The translations under genes and the position numbers were made by a program. From contig JAJDVG010000013.1 in the NCBI GenBank assembly GCA_022826245.1, positions 1 to 47,069 on the forward strand: a stretch of 47,069 bases of DNA. Reading direction: 5' to 3'. Positions 23,883 to 34,893 of this stretch are shown here, piece by piece (positions within the stretch are counted from its first letter, which is position 1; the number at the start of each line of letters is the position of its first letter). This stretch comes from Gammaproteobacteria bacterium (lineage in GTDB: Bacteria > Pseudomonadota > Gammaproteobacteria > Steroidobacterales > Rariloculaceae). A model generated the notes under the pieces. The model worked only from the letters and a program-made list of their open reading frames with translations, did not search any database and was not told the origin of the DNA.

Positions 23883-26800
23883 TCAAGGCGCTTCGTCCGT
23901 CGGTTGCAGCCGTTCCCTGGCCTGCAGCACGAGCGCGTAGACGACCGGCAATACGAGCAGGCAGAGGACTGCGGTCGTCACCATCCCGCCGATCATCGGG
24001 GCGGCGATGCGCTGCATCACGTCCGATCCCGTGCCGAAGATCAGCATGATCGGGAGCAGGCCCATGATCGTCGACATGGCGGTCATGGCAACGGGCCGAA
24101 CCCGGCGCGAGGTCCCGCGCTGGACCGCCTCGCTGATCTCAGCGACCGTCAGCGTTTCGCTGTCGGCATCGCCAGCCGCAACGGCTTCGCGCTTGTCGCG
24201 CCTGCGTTTGGCGACGGCTTCGTCGATGAACGTCAGCACGAGCACGCCCGTCTCGACGGCCACGCCCGCAAGGGCGATGAAGCCCACGGCGACGGCGACG
24301 GACAGATTGAAGCCGTACCAGTAGACCATCCAGAAGCCGCCGACGAGCGCGAAGGGCACGGACAGCATGACGATGAGCGGCGCCGATACCTTTCTGAAGT
24401 TCAGGTAGAGCAGCAGGAACATGAGCAGCAGCGTCGCCGGAATCACGATCCGCAATCGCTCGGCGGCGCGCTGCATGTACTCGTACTGGCCGGACCAGGT
24501 GACGGTATAGCCCTCCGGAATCGCGACCTGCTCGGCAAGCGCTTCGCGAGCCCTCGAGACGAATCCACCGACGTCCGACGTCGCGATATCGATGTAGACC
24601 CAGGCGTTCGGTCGGGCGCCTTCGCTCTTGATCACGGGCGGCTCGCGGCGCAGCTCGATGTCGGCAAGCTGTCCGAGCGGGATCTGCGCGCCGTAGGGCG
24701 TGGGAATCAGGACCCGGCGCAGCCGTTCGGGATCGTCGCGCAGCTCGCGCGGGTAGCGGACGTTGACGGGGTAGCGCTCCAGGCCTTCCACCGTTTCGGT
24801 CACCTGCATGCCGCCGACCGCGGACATGATGACGTCCTGGATATCGCCCGGCGTCAGGCCGTGGCGGGCCGCTGCGCCGCGCCGGATGTCGAAGTCCAGA
24901 AAATAGCCGCCGGCCGCCCGGTCGCCGTACGCCGAGAGCGTCTCGGGCAGCGCGTTCATCGCCCGTTCGGCGTCGATGGCGATCCGCTCCAGCACCGCCG
25001 GATCCGGTCCGCCGATCTTGATGCCCACCGGCGTCCTGATGCCCGTCGACAGCATGTCGATGCGTGTCCTGATGGGCATGGTCCAGGCGTTGGCGAGTCC
25101 CGGGAAGCGGATCGCGGCATCCATCTCGCGCATGAGGTCGGCGGTGGACTTGGCGGGGTCCGGCCATTGGTCGCGCGGCCTGAGGCGCGCGACGGTCTCG
25201 ATCATCGAAAGGGGAGCCGGGTCCGTCGCGGTTTCCGCGCGCCCGACCTTGCCGAACACCGATTGCACTTCCGGAAAGGTGCTCAGGATCTTGTCCGTCT
25301 GTTGCAGCAGCTCCTCGGCCTTGGTGATCGACACGCCCGGAAAGGTCGTCGGCATGTAGAGCACGTCGCCTTCATCGAGCGGCGGCATGAACTCGGCGCC
25401 GAGCCGGGACAGCGGATACCAGGTCAACGCCAGCAAACCGGCGACGACGACCAGCGTGACGGCGCGCCAGCGCAACAGTCCTCTCAGGATCGGGGCATGC
25501 AGCGCCGTGAGCAGACGGCTGATGGGGTTTCGCGCATTGCTGCGGATCCGTCCGCGTACGAAGTAGCCGATCAGGATCGGCACGACGGTGATCGCGAGCA
25601 GCGCCGCGCCGGCCATGGAATAGCTGCTCGTGAACGCGAGCGGCTTGAACAGCCGCCCTTCCTGGGCTTCGAGCGTGAAGATCGCGAAATACGACACGAC
25701 CACCACGAGCAGCGAGAAGAACAGCGCAGGCCCCACTTCACGAGCGGCGGTTGCGACCGCGCCCCAGCGCTCGCGCGCCTTGAGCCGGCCGCCGGCGCGC
25801 TCGGCGGCGAGCGCGAGGTGCCGGTGCGAATTCTCGATCAGCACGATCGGGCCGTCGACCATGGCCCCGATCGCGATGGCGATCCCGCCGAGCGACATGA
25901 TGTTCGCGTTGATGCCCTGCAGGCGCATGGCGATGAACGCGAGCAGGATGCCGATCGGCAGCGCGATCATGACGACGAGCGCGGAGCGCAGATGGAACAG
26001 GAATACCGCGCAGATGAGCGTGACGAGCGCGAACTCGAGCAGGAGCGTGTTCGACAGGTTGTCGACGGCTCGCTCGATGAGGTCGCCGCGGTCGTAGGTC
26101 GGTACGATCTCGACGCCTTCGGGCAGCCCGGCCCTGAGTTCGTCGAGCTTCGCGCGGACGGCTTCGATGGTGCTCAGCGCGTTCTCTCCGTAGCGCATGA
26201 CGACGACGCCTCCGGCCACCTCGCCTTCGCCGTTGAGTTCGGCGATGCCGCGGCGCAATTCGGGCCCTGTCCGGACGTCCGCGATGTCCCGGACGCGGAT
26301 CGGCGTCCCGCGCTGGTCGACGCCGAGTGGAATCTCCTCGATGTCCTCGATCGACTGGATGTAGCCGAGCCCGCGGACCATGTACTCCGTTTCGGACATC
26401 TCGATGAGCCGGCCCCCGACATCGCGGTTGGACCGCATGATGGCCTGGCGGACGCCCGAGATCGGGATGTTGTAGGCAAGCAGGGCGTTCGGGTCCACCT
26501 CGACCTGGTACTGCTTGACGTAACCGCCGATGGAAGCTACCTCGGCAACGCCCGGGACCGTCTGCAACGGGTAGCGCAGGTACCAGTCCTGGATGGACCT
26601 GAGCTCGGCAAGGTCGTGCTGTCCGCTTCGATCCACGACCGCGTATTCGTAGATCCAGCCGACGCCCGTCGCATCCGGACCGAGCGTCGGCGTGACGCCG
26701 TCCGGCAGCCGTCCGCTCACGTAGTTCAGGTATTCGAGCACTCGCGAGCGCGCCCAGTACATGTCGGTCCCGTCCTCGAATATCACGTAGACGAAGGACA

Positions 26801-27068
26801 GGCCGAAGAAGGAATAGCCCCGCACGACGTTCGCGAACGGCACGGCGAGCATGGCCGTGGTCAGCGGATAGGTCACCTGATCCTCGACGACCTGCGGCGC
26901 CTGGCCCGGATACTCGGTCAGGACGATGACCTGCACGTCGGAGAGATCCGGGATCGCGTCGAGCGGAGTCGTTCTGACAACGCCGATCCCCGCCGCCACC
27001 GCGATGACGACGAGGATCGCGACGAGCAAGCGGTTCTCGATTGATGCGTCGATGATCCGTTTAATCAT
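23883..27068 (-). CDS. cusA: copper/silver efflux RND permease CusA
   Basis: This is a 1061-aa heavy-metal RND pump of the inner membrane. The proton-relay Asp405 lies in AIGAMVDGPIVLIENS. All three methionines that bind Cu(I)/Ag(I) in E. coli CusA have counterparts: M572 (LYMPTTFPG), M622 (PLSMIETV) and M672 (IDMLSTGIRTP). This separates it from Zn/Co/Cd pumps such as CzcA. Twelve hydrophobic segments and the two large periplasmic loops (about 35-335 and 560-865) are present. ATG 27068, 71 nt after the cusB stop. It acts as a trimer with CusB and CusC to eject monovalent metal through the outer membrane. Confidence 0.96.
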   Translation of the reverse strand: MIKRIIDASIENRLLVAILVVIAVAAGIGVVRTTPLDAIPDLSDVQVIVLTEYPGQAPQVVEDQVTYPLTTAMLAVPFANVVRGYSFFGLSFVYVIFEDGTDMYWARSRVLEYLNYVSGRLPDGVTPTLGPDATGVGWIYEYAVVDRSGQHDLAELRSIQDWYLRYPLQTVPGVAEVASIGGYVKQYQVEVDPNALLAYNIPISGVRQAIMRSNRDVGGRLIEMSETEYMVRGLGYIQSIEDIEEIPLGVDQRGTPIRVRDIADVRTGPELRRGIAELNGEGEVAGGVVVMRYGENALSTIEAVRAKLDELRAGLPEGVEIVPTYDRGDLIERAVDNLSNTLLLEFALVTLICAVFLFHLRSALVVMIALPIGILLAFIAMRLQGINANIMSLGGIAIAIGAMVDGPIVLIENSHRHLALAAERAGGRLKARERWGAVATAAREVGPALFFSLLVVVVSYFAIFTLEAQEGRLFKPLAFTSSYSMAGAALLAITVVPILIGYFVRGRIRSNARNPISRLLTALHAPILRGLLRWRAVTLVVVAGLLALTWYPLSRLGAEFMPPLDEGDVLYMPTTFPGVSITKAEELLQQTDKILSTFPEVQSVFGKVGRAETATDPAPLSMIETVARLRPRDQWPDPAKSTADLMREMDAAIRFPGLANAWTMPIRTRIDMLSTGIRTPVGIKIGGPDPAVLERIAIDAERAMNALPETLSAYGDRAAGGYFLDFDIRRGAAARHGLTPGDIQDVIMSAVGGMQVTETVEGLERYPVNVRYPRELRDDPERLRRVLIPTPYGAQIPLGQLADIELRREPPVIKSEGARPNAWVYIDIATSDVGGFVSRAREALAEQVAIPEGYTVTWSGQYEYMQRAAERLRIVIPATLLLMFLLLYLNFRKVSAPLIVMLSVPFALVGGFWMVYWYGFNLSVAVAVGFIALAGVAVETGVLVLTFIDEAVAKRRRDKREAVAAGDADSETLTVAEISEAVQRGTSRRVRPVAMTAMSTIMGLLPIMLIFGTGSDVMQRIAAPMIGGMVTTAVLCLLVLPVVYALVLQARERLQPTDEAP

Positions 27069-27139
27069 CGAACGTCTCCCGGCAGCGCGAAGGGCGTTCC
27101 GCCGAGCAACCGTTCCCGATCCAGCCGCCGATCATCCTG

Positions 27140-28483
27140 CTATTCATCGAACGTCCCCAGCATCTTGGCCGCGGCTTCGCGCAGCTTGGACTCGGAGTCA
27201 ATCAGGAACTGCGCCGAGACGACGACTTCCTCGCCCGCTTGCACGCCGTCGAGAATCCGCGTCCAGCCGTCGCTCGAGACGCCCGGCTGCACTTCACGCG
27301 GCTCGAACCGTCCCGGTTCGCGCACGATGAACACCTGCTCGCGCAGACCCGAACGAACGATGGCTTCGGCAGGCACGGCCACGACATCCTCCTCGGGGCT
27401 CGCGTCGATCGTCACGTCGGCGAACATTTCCGGCTTGAGCAGAAGTTCCCGATTGTCGACCTCGAGCCGCGCCTTGACCGTCCGCGTCTGGCTCTCGGCA
27501 TAGGGATAGATGTAGGTCAGGCGGCCCTCGAAGACCCGTCCCGGGGCGCCGGCAACGGTCATGCGCGCCGCGTCGTCCAGGCGGACCCAGGGCAGCTCGT
27601 CCTCGAAGATGTCCACGAGCACCCATACGGACGTGAGATCCGCGATGGTATAGAGCTCCGTCTGCGGTGTGACGTACTGTCCCTCGCGGGCGCCGATATT
27701 GATGACGATGCCGGCTGCCGGAGAGTGGATGTGCAGTTGCTCCTGCACGGTTCCGGTCTGGGTCAGCTCGGTGATCTGGTGTTCGGGAACATCGAGGAGC
27801 CTGAGCCTTTCGAGCGTCGAATCGACGAGGTCGAGGGCGCCCTGCCGGACATCCGGAAACGGGCTCGTGCTCAACGTTTCCCGGTTCCTGAGCGCAACCA
27901 GGTACTCCTGCTGTGTGAGCAGGAGTTGCGGGGAATAGATGTTGAGCAGGATCTCGTCGGAGTCGATCGGCTCCCCGGTCGTCTCGACGTAGAGTTCGTC
28001 GATCCAGCCGGCGACTTTCGGGTGCAGCCGGGTGATGCGCCGCTCGTCGTAGTCGACCCGCCCGAGCGTGTGAATCGGGCGGGTCAGCGTGCGCCGCTCG
28101 GCCGGCGCGGTGCGCACGCCGATGCTCTGCACGGTGACCGGATCGATCAGGACGGTACCGGCGGGACCTGCGCCCGTCAGCGAATCGGCGTAGACCGCCA
28201 CGTAATCCATGCCCATCTCGTCCTTTGCCGGTACTTCGGAGATGATGTCCGGCGAGTGCGGGTGCCGGTAGAACAACGGTTCCTGTTCGCCGTCTTCCGG
28301 CATCGCGGCGGGCGCCGCGGCGGTCATTTCAGCGTGATCGGGTTGCGTATGGTCCGCATGAGCCTGATCCGGGCTTCCGTCGGCCGACGGCGCCATCTGC
28401 CGTCCGGCAAGCCAGTAGCCTCCGCCGCCCGACAGTAGTGCGACTCCAACGAAACCGAGCGCGATGAGAATTGATCTATTCAT
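27140..28483 (-). CDS. cusB: copper/silver efflux periplasmic adaptor CusB
   Basis: This is a 447-aa membrane-fusion protein. An N-terminal membrane anchor or signal is followed by a His/Met-rich stretch (QAHADHTQPDHAEM) and then a heavy-metal-binding segment, FYRHPHSPDIISEVPAKDEM followed by GMDYVAVYAD. Its EMGMD resembles the MDMD of E. coli CusB, whose methionines pass Cu(I). The barrel-sandwich halves flank a helical hairpin of about 100 residues (LLNIYSPQLLLTQQEYLVAL onward), and beta-barrel and membrane-proximal domains follow. The ATG at 28483 overlaps the end of cusC by 8 nt. Confidence 0.95.
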   Translation of the reverse strand: MNRSILIALGFVGVALLSGGGGYWLAGRQMAPSADGSPDQAHADHTQPDHAEMTAAAPAAMPEDGEQEPLFYRHPHSPDIISEVPAKDEMGMDYVAVYADSLTGAGPAGTVLIDPVTVQSIGVRTAPAERRTLTRPIHTLGRVDYDERRITRLHPKVAGWIDELYVETTGEPIDSDEILLNIYSPQLLLTQQEYLVALRNRETLSTSPFPDVRQGALDLVDSTLERLRLLDVPEHQITELTQTGTVQEQLHIHSPAAGIVINIGAREGQYVTPQTELYTIADLTSVWVLVDIFEDELPWVRLDDAARMTVAGAPGRVFEGRLTYIYPYAESQTRTVKARLEVDNRELLLKPEMFADVTIDASPEEDVVAVPAEAIVRSGLREQVFIVREPGRFEPREVQPGVSSDGWTRILDGVQAGEEVVVSAQFLIDSESKLREAAAKMLGTFDE

Positions 28484-29858
28484 AAAGCACCTCCTGTCCC
28501 GAGGCCGCCGCGAGTTCCGCGAGGGCCGACTTGGCCGTACCGAGCGCGTCCCAGTAGTTGATCTGCGCGTTGTACAGGGTGATCTGGCTGTTCAGGACGT
28601 TGAGAAAGTCCACTTCGTTGGCCTGGTAGGCGGCGAGCATCGACGTGACCGTTTGCTGCGCCTGTGGAATGATCGCGGTTTCGAGCAGCGTGACCTGCTC
28701 GCGAGCGGCCTCGTAGTCCGAGCGGTGCGCGGCGATCGCGGAGCGGATCGAACCGAGCGTATGGCGCAGCAGGAGCCTGCGTTGCGAGACTTCGTGGTTG
28801 CGTTGTTCGATTGCCCGCCGCTGCTTCGACTTCGCGTAGAGCGGGACGCTGACGTTGAACATGACGCTCACCAGATCCGAGCGGTCGCCGCCGCGCTGCG
28901 GATCTTCGCCCTGGCGATACCCGTAACCGGCGCCCACGGAGAAGTTCGGCCGCGTGAACTGCTCGGAAAGATCGAGTCGCGCGCGGGCCGCGTCGACCAG
29001 CGCGTTGTCGGCGGCAAGCGCCGGGTGAGCGGCCACGGCCTGCTGCAGCAACTCGTCTTCCGCGGGCACGTCCGGCAAGCGCAGGTTGTCGGGCGCCTGC
29101 GGCAGGACGATGCGATCGCCCGGTGTGCGGTCGAGGAGTTCGGCCAACATCGCCTCGGTTCGCGAACGCGTCGCGGCGATGCCCAGTTCCCGCTCGAGCA
29201 GGCGCGAGAGTTCGAGTTGGGCAAGCAGCACGTCCTGCTGCAGTCCGCCGCCGACCTCGTACCGCGTTCGGGCGATCTCGATGAAATCCCTCATGAGCGC
29301 CTGGTTCTGCTCGACGATCTGCAGCGCGCGGTCGCGCTGAAAGAGCCGCCACCAGGTCGTACGAACGCGGGCTGCGAGCGTCAGGCGCATGTCCTCCACG
29401 CGCGCGAATCCCGCGTCGGCCTCGAACTGCGCGGCGTCCACGAGAAGCCGCCGGTTGCCGGGATAGGGAATCGCCTGGCTGAACGTGAACTGGAGCTGCG
29501 TCATGTGGTCCCGGTCGAGATTCAGGGAATCGACGGGGAGGTTCATGGCGTTCAGGCCGATCGTCGGATCGGGCAGGGCGCCGGCCTGCGACGGAACTTC
29601 CTGCAACGCCCGGGCGTTGGCGAGAGACGCCGCGAAGTTGGGATTGGCGGACAGCGCAATCTGAACCGCGTCGGCAAGGGCGAGTTGGCCCGTGGCCGGC
29701 GCGTCGGCAGCGGGTTCGCCTTCCTGTGCGAACCCGCCGGGCGACAGGCAAACGACGGCGCAGGCGGCGGCAACGATGCCCGCGCGCTTGCCGCGCCTCG
29801 GCGCGCCGTGGTTCGCACGGCGCATGAAACGGGACGTCAGTCCACGCAAGAACGACAT
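28476..29858 (-). CDS. cusC: copper/silver efflux outer-membrane channel CusC (TolC family)
   Basis: This is a 460-aa outer-membrane factor with a signal peptide (AGIVAAACAVVCLSPGGFA). Two structural repeats of long helices are evident: one around residues 75-230 (LADAVQIALSANPNFAASLA and following) and one around 270-445 (LLQQAVAAHPALAADNALVD and following), each ending in a strand pair. It lacks the N-terminal lipid-anchoring cysteine seen in E. coli CusC, so it is more TolC-like. ATG 29858 has an AGGAG Shine-Dalgarno. Grouped with cusB and cusA in one operon. Confidence 0.93.
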   Translation of the reverse strand: MSFLRGLTSRFMRRANHGAPRRGKRAGIVAAACAVVCLSPGGFAQEGEPAADAPATGQLALADAVQIALSANPNFAASLANARALQEVPSQAGALPDPTIGLNAMNLPVDSLNLDRDHMTQLQFTFSQAIPYPGNRRLLVDAAQFEADAGFARVEDMRLTLAARVRTTWWRLFQRDRALQIVEQNQALMRDFIEIARTRYEVGGGLQQDVLLAQLELSRLLERELGIAATRSRTEAMLAELLDRTPGDRIVLPQAPDNLRLPDVPAEDELLQQAVAAHPALAADNALVDAARARLDLSEQFTRPNFSVGAGYGYRQGEDPQRGGDRSDLVSVMFNVSVPLYAKSKQRRAIEQRNHEVSQRRLLLRHTLGSIRSAIAAHRSDYEAAREQVTLLETAIIPQAQQTVTSMLAAYQANEVDFLNVLNSQITLYNAQINYWDALGTAKSALAELAAASGQEVLYE

Positions 29859-29906
29859 AACGATCTCCTGACCTGAAACCGGAAAGAAACGGTTACAGGG
29901 GGATCG

Positions 29907-30416
29907 CTACATCAGGTACGTGCAATACAGGATGTTGAGGGGCGGGCCTTGCGGCAGGGATCCGCAGTCCTCGATCCGAGCGGAAATCGCTGCCGAGAGC
30001 AGCGGCTGCAGGGACGAGGCGTGGGGGATCGGGATTTGCGGAGTTTCGTCGGCGCCGGTGCCGGCACCGTACTTGAGCTTCGCTGTGCGGCGATCCGCAT
30101 CGAATCGGTCGAGGGAGGCGCACTCTTCGGTGAGGGTCGCGCAATCGCCGTGAACCAGAGGTGGACAGTGCGGGCAGTGCTGCTCCGCATGTTCGATCTG
30201 CCCGGTATCGGCGGCATGGCTCGCGTGCCCGGCATGTGCCGCGTGTGCGGCAGGCAGCGCAGTTTCGGCGTGACCGGCATGCCCGGCATGCTCGTCCACG
30301 CCGGTCGCCGAGGCGCAGGGCTGCCACAGCATGCCAACCCACACGACCGCGAGCAACGCTGACAGCCTCGGTGTCCAGCGCTTCTGGCGACGGCGAATTG
30401 CGGCGAGGACGTTCAT
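29907..30416 (-). CDS. His-rich exported protein of the cus operon (DUF2946-like)
   Basis: This is a 169-aa small protein. A basic N-terminus and hydrophobic segment (LSALLAVVWVGMLWQPCASA) form a signal peptide. It is followed by a tract dominated by AGH/AAH units (EHAGHAGHAETALPAAHAAH and on), with about ten histidines in 45 residues, and by CPHCPPLVHGDCA. The Cys-Pro-His-Cys and HGDC motif recalls DUF2946-type proteins found near copper genes (family recollection). His and Cys richness plus position at the head of cusCBA suggest periplasmic copper binding, perhaps a substitute for CusF, which is not seen here. ATG 30416; 48 nt to cusC. Confidence 0.8.
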   Translation of the reverse strand: MNVLAAIRRRQKRWTPRLSALLAVVWVGMLWQPCASATGVDEHAGHAGHAETALPAAHAAHAGHASHAADTGQIEHAEQHCPHCPPLVHGDCATLTEECASLDRFDADRRTAKLKYGAGTGADETPQIPIPHASSLQPLLSAAISARIEDCGSLPQGPPLNILYCTYLM

Positions 30417-30589
30417 TGCATTGAGTCTCGGTCTCCGACTGTAGTCCAATGGATCGGGCAACACAAACGGTTTCCGCCCCGAGCGTTACGCCGCCCGAAC
30501 TCGTCGCGAAGGAACAAGCTTCGCTCTGCGTCACTACAGTCGAGTACCCTCAGGCTCCAGGCCAAGTCCATGCATGCCTCAGGATACCC

Positions 30590-32098
30590 ATGATCTGGTT
30601 CTGCATCCGGCGCAACGGCGTTGCCAGGCGCAGCGGGTGGCTCGCCGAGGTCTCGCTGCAGGAATTGCCGGAACATGTCGGGGCGCGCTCCGACGAGCGG
30701 ATCGAGGTCTGTGTCGTGGAAGGTTCGCGCCCGATCGCACCGGAGCGTTTCTCCGACGCTTTCTATCCCCGGGTACAGGGCATCGTGGGGATGGAAATCG
30801 CCCTGGGTGACAGCGCTGTGCGCTACGCGCCGACCCGAATGCTGGCCGCCAACCTGTCTTTCCGGCGTGCGCTTGCGAGGTTTCTCAAGAGCAACGGCGC
30901 CAGCGCGAGCGAGTTTGCAAGCCACGGCACGCTCGGCGAGCTTCGTGCGAGGCAGTTGCTGATCGGCGGCGACGGGACGGAAGTGGCCGGGTTGTACCGT
31001 GGCGGCACGCTGGTTCTCCTGGAGTCCACGACCGCGGAGAAGCGCGCCGCACAGATCGCCGAAGGAATCTGCCGGTGGATGCTTCGCAACCTGTCTCATG
31101 ACGGTGCGCTTCCGTACAAGTATTGGCCGAGCCGCGGGGAGGAATCCCCGGCCGATAACGCCATTCGGCGCTTCCTGGCGTCCCTGGCGCTGGCCCGATA
31201 CGCGGAGCTTCGCAATGCCCCGGACGTCCGCGAGGCCGCGGTTCGCAACCTGCGCTACAACCTGAGCCGCTATTTCACGGATGTCGGCGGCGGTCGCGGT
31301 GCGATCGTCGAGCGAACCGGCGCCAAGCTCGGCGCGGCCGCACTTGCCGCGCTGGCCATCCTCGAAAGTCCCGCGAGCGAGGCATTCGAAACCGAACTCC
31401 GGATGCTCGCCGCCGGTGTCGATTCGCTCGCGGGCGGACCGGACGGGTTTCGCACGTTCTTCTTTCCACGGCAGCGCGACGGGCAGAACTGGAACTTCTA
31501 CAGCGGCGAAGCGCTCCTGTTCTGGGCCGAGGCGATACGCCGGCAAGCGCCGTGCGCCCCGCCGGTCGAGCGATTCATGGAAGTCTTCGAACGCTGCCGG
31601 CAACGGCATCGCCGGGCACGCAACCCGGCATTCGTCCCCTGGCACACGCAAGCCTGCGTCGCGCTCCACGAGCATACGAAGCAACACGAGCTGGCCGACT
31701 TCGTTTTCGAGATCAACGACTGGTTGTTGCCGATGCAGCAATGGGACGGGCTGACCGATGATCTTCGCGGGCGGTTCTACGATCCCGGTCATCGGGAGTT
31801 CGGCCCGCCTCACGCGGCTTCCACCGGCGTCTATCTCGAAGGCCTCGCCGATGCCCTCGCATTGGCTCGCGCGCTCGGTGACGACGCGCGCGCGGCAGCC
31901 TACCGGCAAGCCGTCGAGCGCGGACTGCGCTCGCTTCGGCAACTGCAGTTCCGCGATGAGCGGGACGCGTTCTACGTTTCACGAAAGCGGCGCGTGCTCG
32001 GCGCCTTGCGCACCGAGGTCTACGATAACGCCGTGCGCATCGACTCTGCCGCACACGCCCTTGCCGCTGCCGTCAAGGTTCTGAACCCGATTCGCTGA
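30590..32098 (+). CDS. alpha/alpha-toroid (six-hairpin glycosidase-like) protein, unknown function
   Basis: ATG 30590 gives 502 aa and has an AGGA Shine-Dalgarno. An upstream in-frame ATG at 30449 would give 549 aa, but its extra residues look unstructured and it leaves only 32 bp to the divergent His-rich gene. The first 100 residues are a beta-rich domain I do not recognise. From about residue 150 there are repeated helix pairs (AIRRFLASLALARYAELRN, KLGAAALAALAILE, YSGEALLFWAEAIRR, YLEGLADALALARALGD), the pattern of an (alpha/alpha)6 barrel as in six-hairpin glycosidases and terpene-cyclase-like proteins. No signal peptide is visible. No catalytic pair could be identified. It reads away from the cus operon. 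Confidence 0.72.
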   Translation: MIWFCIRRNGVARRSGWLAEVSLQELPEHVGARSDERIEVCVVEGSRPIAPERFSDAFYPRVQGIVGMEIALGDSAVRYAPTRMLAANLSFRRALARFLKSNGASASEFASHGTLGELRARQLLIGGDGTEVAGLYRGGTLVLLESTTAEKRAAQIAEGICRWMLRNLSHDGALPYKYWPSRGEESPADNAIRRFLASLALARYAELRNAPDVREAAVRNLRYNLSRYFTDVGGGRGAIVERTGAKLGAAALAALAILESPASEAFETELRMLAAGVDSLAGGPDGFRTFFFPRQRDGQNWNFYSGEALLFWAEAIRRQAPCAPPVERFMEVFERCRQRHRRARNPAFVPWHTQACVALHEHTKQHELADFVFEINDWLLPMQQWDGLTDDLRGRFYDPGHREFGPPHAASTGVYLEGLADALALARALGDDARAAAYRQAVERGLRSLRQLQFRDERDAFYVSRKRRVLGALRTEVYDNAVRIDSAAHALAAAVKVLNPIR

Positions 32099-32295
32099 GC
32101 GAAGGTCTTCGATCGCGAAGCTTGCGATCGCACCGTTCACGATCCAACGGAGCACGTGTATCGAAGGATTTCGCTTCGATCGCCGTCACCATGGGTACGA
32201 CCCATGCGCGTGGTGCGGGTATCGGCGTCGGGTACCGGCGGATCCCGTTACGATGTATCCGGTATCCGGTGGAAGAAGTCGCCGGGAGCGTTGTC

Positions 32296-34212
<1,917 letters not shown>

Positions 34213-34271
34213 CGGAAGTCGGCTCTCGCCACGCTCAGGACTTGCGGATCGTCGTCGGAAGGGAGTCGCGA

Positions 34272-34877
34272 TCAGGAACCGCTCGCGGTCCCGGTTTTCT
34301 CCAACGGGAACACGAAGTGGCCGCCGCCGGCCGCGGGCAGCACATCAAAGATCAAGTGTATTCGCGGTTCGCTGGACGGATTCATCGCCCAGTGCCGTAC
34401 CTTGTTGTTGAAGATCCAAAGTTCGCCTTCGCGCATGACCGCAGTCTCATCGCCCGCGGTCAACGGGCTGCCGTCCCGACTCCTGAGCACGAGGTGGTAG
34501 CGGTCCCTGATGCGGTAGTAGGCGCCCGTATCCACGTGCGGAAACACCTGGCGCTCGGGCAATAGCGAAACCAGCGTTACCCGGCCCAGTTTGCCCCCGA
34601 CTGAAGCGGCGACGCTCTCACAGAACCGCAGCGTCAGCGGAAACCTCGCGGCCATTTTCATCACGCGGCACTCGTGCACGTCGTTCGCGTTTTTCGCGCC
34701 CGGCGGCAGCGGTTTCATGGCTGCGCGCAGGAAGATGTTTTCGGTGTGCCGCTGGCAGCGGACCTTGCGTTGCCGGCTCGTGTCCAGCTTCCACGATTCC
34801 GGAGCCGCATCGAGTTCCGCGCGCAAGGGCGCCGTGTCCACGTTGCCGATCTTCCGGAAGTTTCTCATGGTCGTCAT
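34272..34877 (-). CDS. aspartyl/asparaginyl beta-hydroxylase family protein
   Basis: This is a 201-aa Fe(II)/2-oxoglutarate-dependent oxygenase-like protein of the compact bacterial type. The metal histidines are H114 in QVFPHVDTGAYY and H162 in KVRHWAMN; R172 in EPRIHLIFD would bind 2-oxoglutarate. D116 follows H114 with one residue between, which would complete an HxD facial triad; mammalian AspH lacks such an acid. Bacterial relatives hydroxylate Asp or Asn in peptides, siderophore precursors or proteins. Its start (ATG 34877, or 34868) lies 17 nt after the TonB receptor stop, so it is the last gene of the sigma-FecR-receptor operon. It may modify the ligand or a protein partner. Confidence 0.88.
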   Translation of the reverse strand: MTTMRNFRKIGNVDTAPLRAELDAAPESWKLDTSRQRKVRCQRHTENIFLRAAMKPLPPGAKNANDVHECRVMKMAARFPLTLRFCESVAASVGGKLGRVTLVSLLPERQVFPHVDTGAYYRIRDRYHLVLRSRDGSPLTAGDETAVMREGELWIFNNKVRHWAMNPSSEPRIHLIFDVLPAAGGGHFVFPLEKTGTASGS

Positions 34878-34893
34878 GATCGCGGCGCTGCGA

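Noticed and set aside
23865..27044. A 1059-codon open frame on the plus strand opposite cusA
   Set aside because: It is fully antisense to a well-supported CusA gene and its translation is low-complexity Arg/Asp/His/Gly-rich sequence, a by-product of GC-rich codon bias.
28464..29876. A 470-codon open frame opposite cusC
   Set aside because: Same reason: antisense shadow of a clear TolC-family gene with no domain signal.
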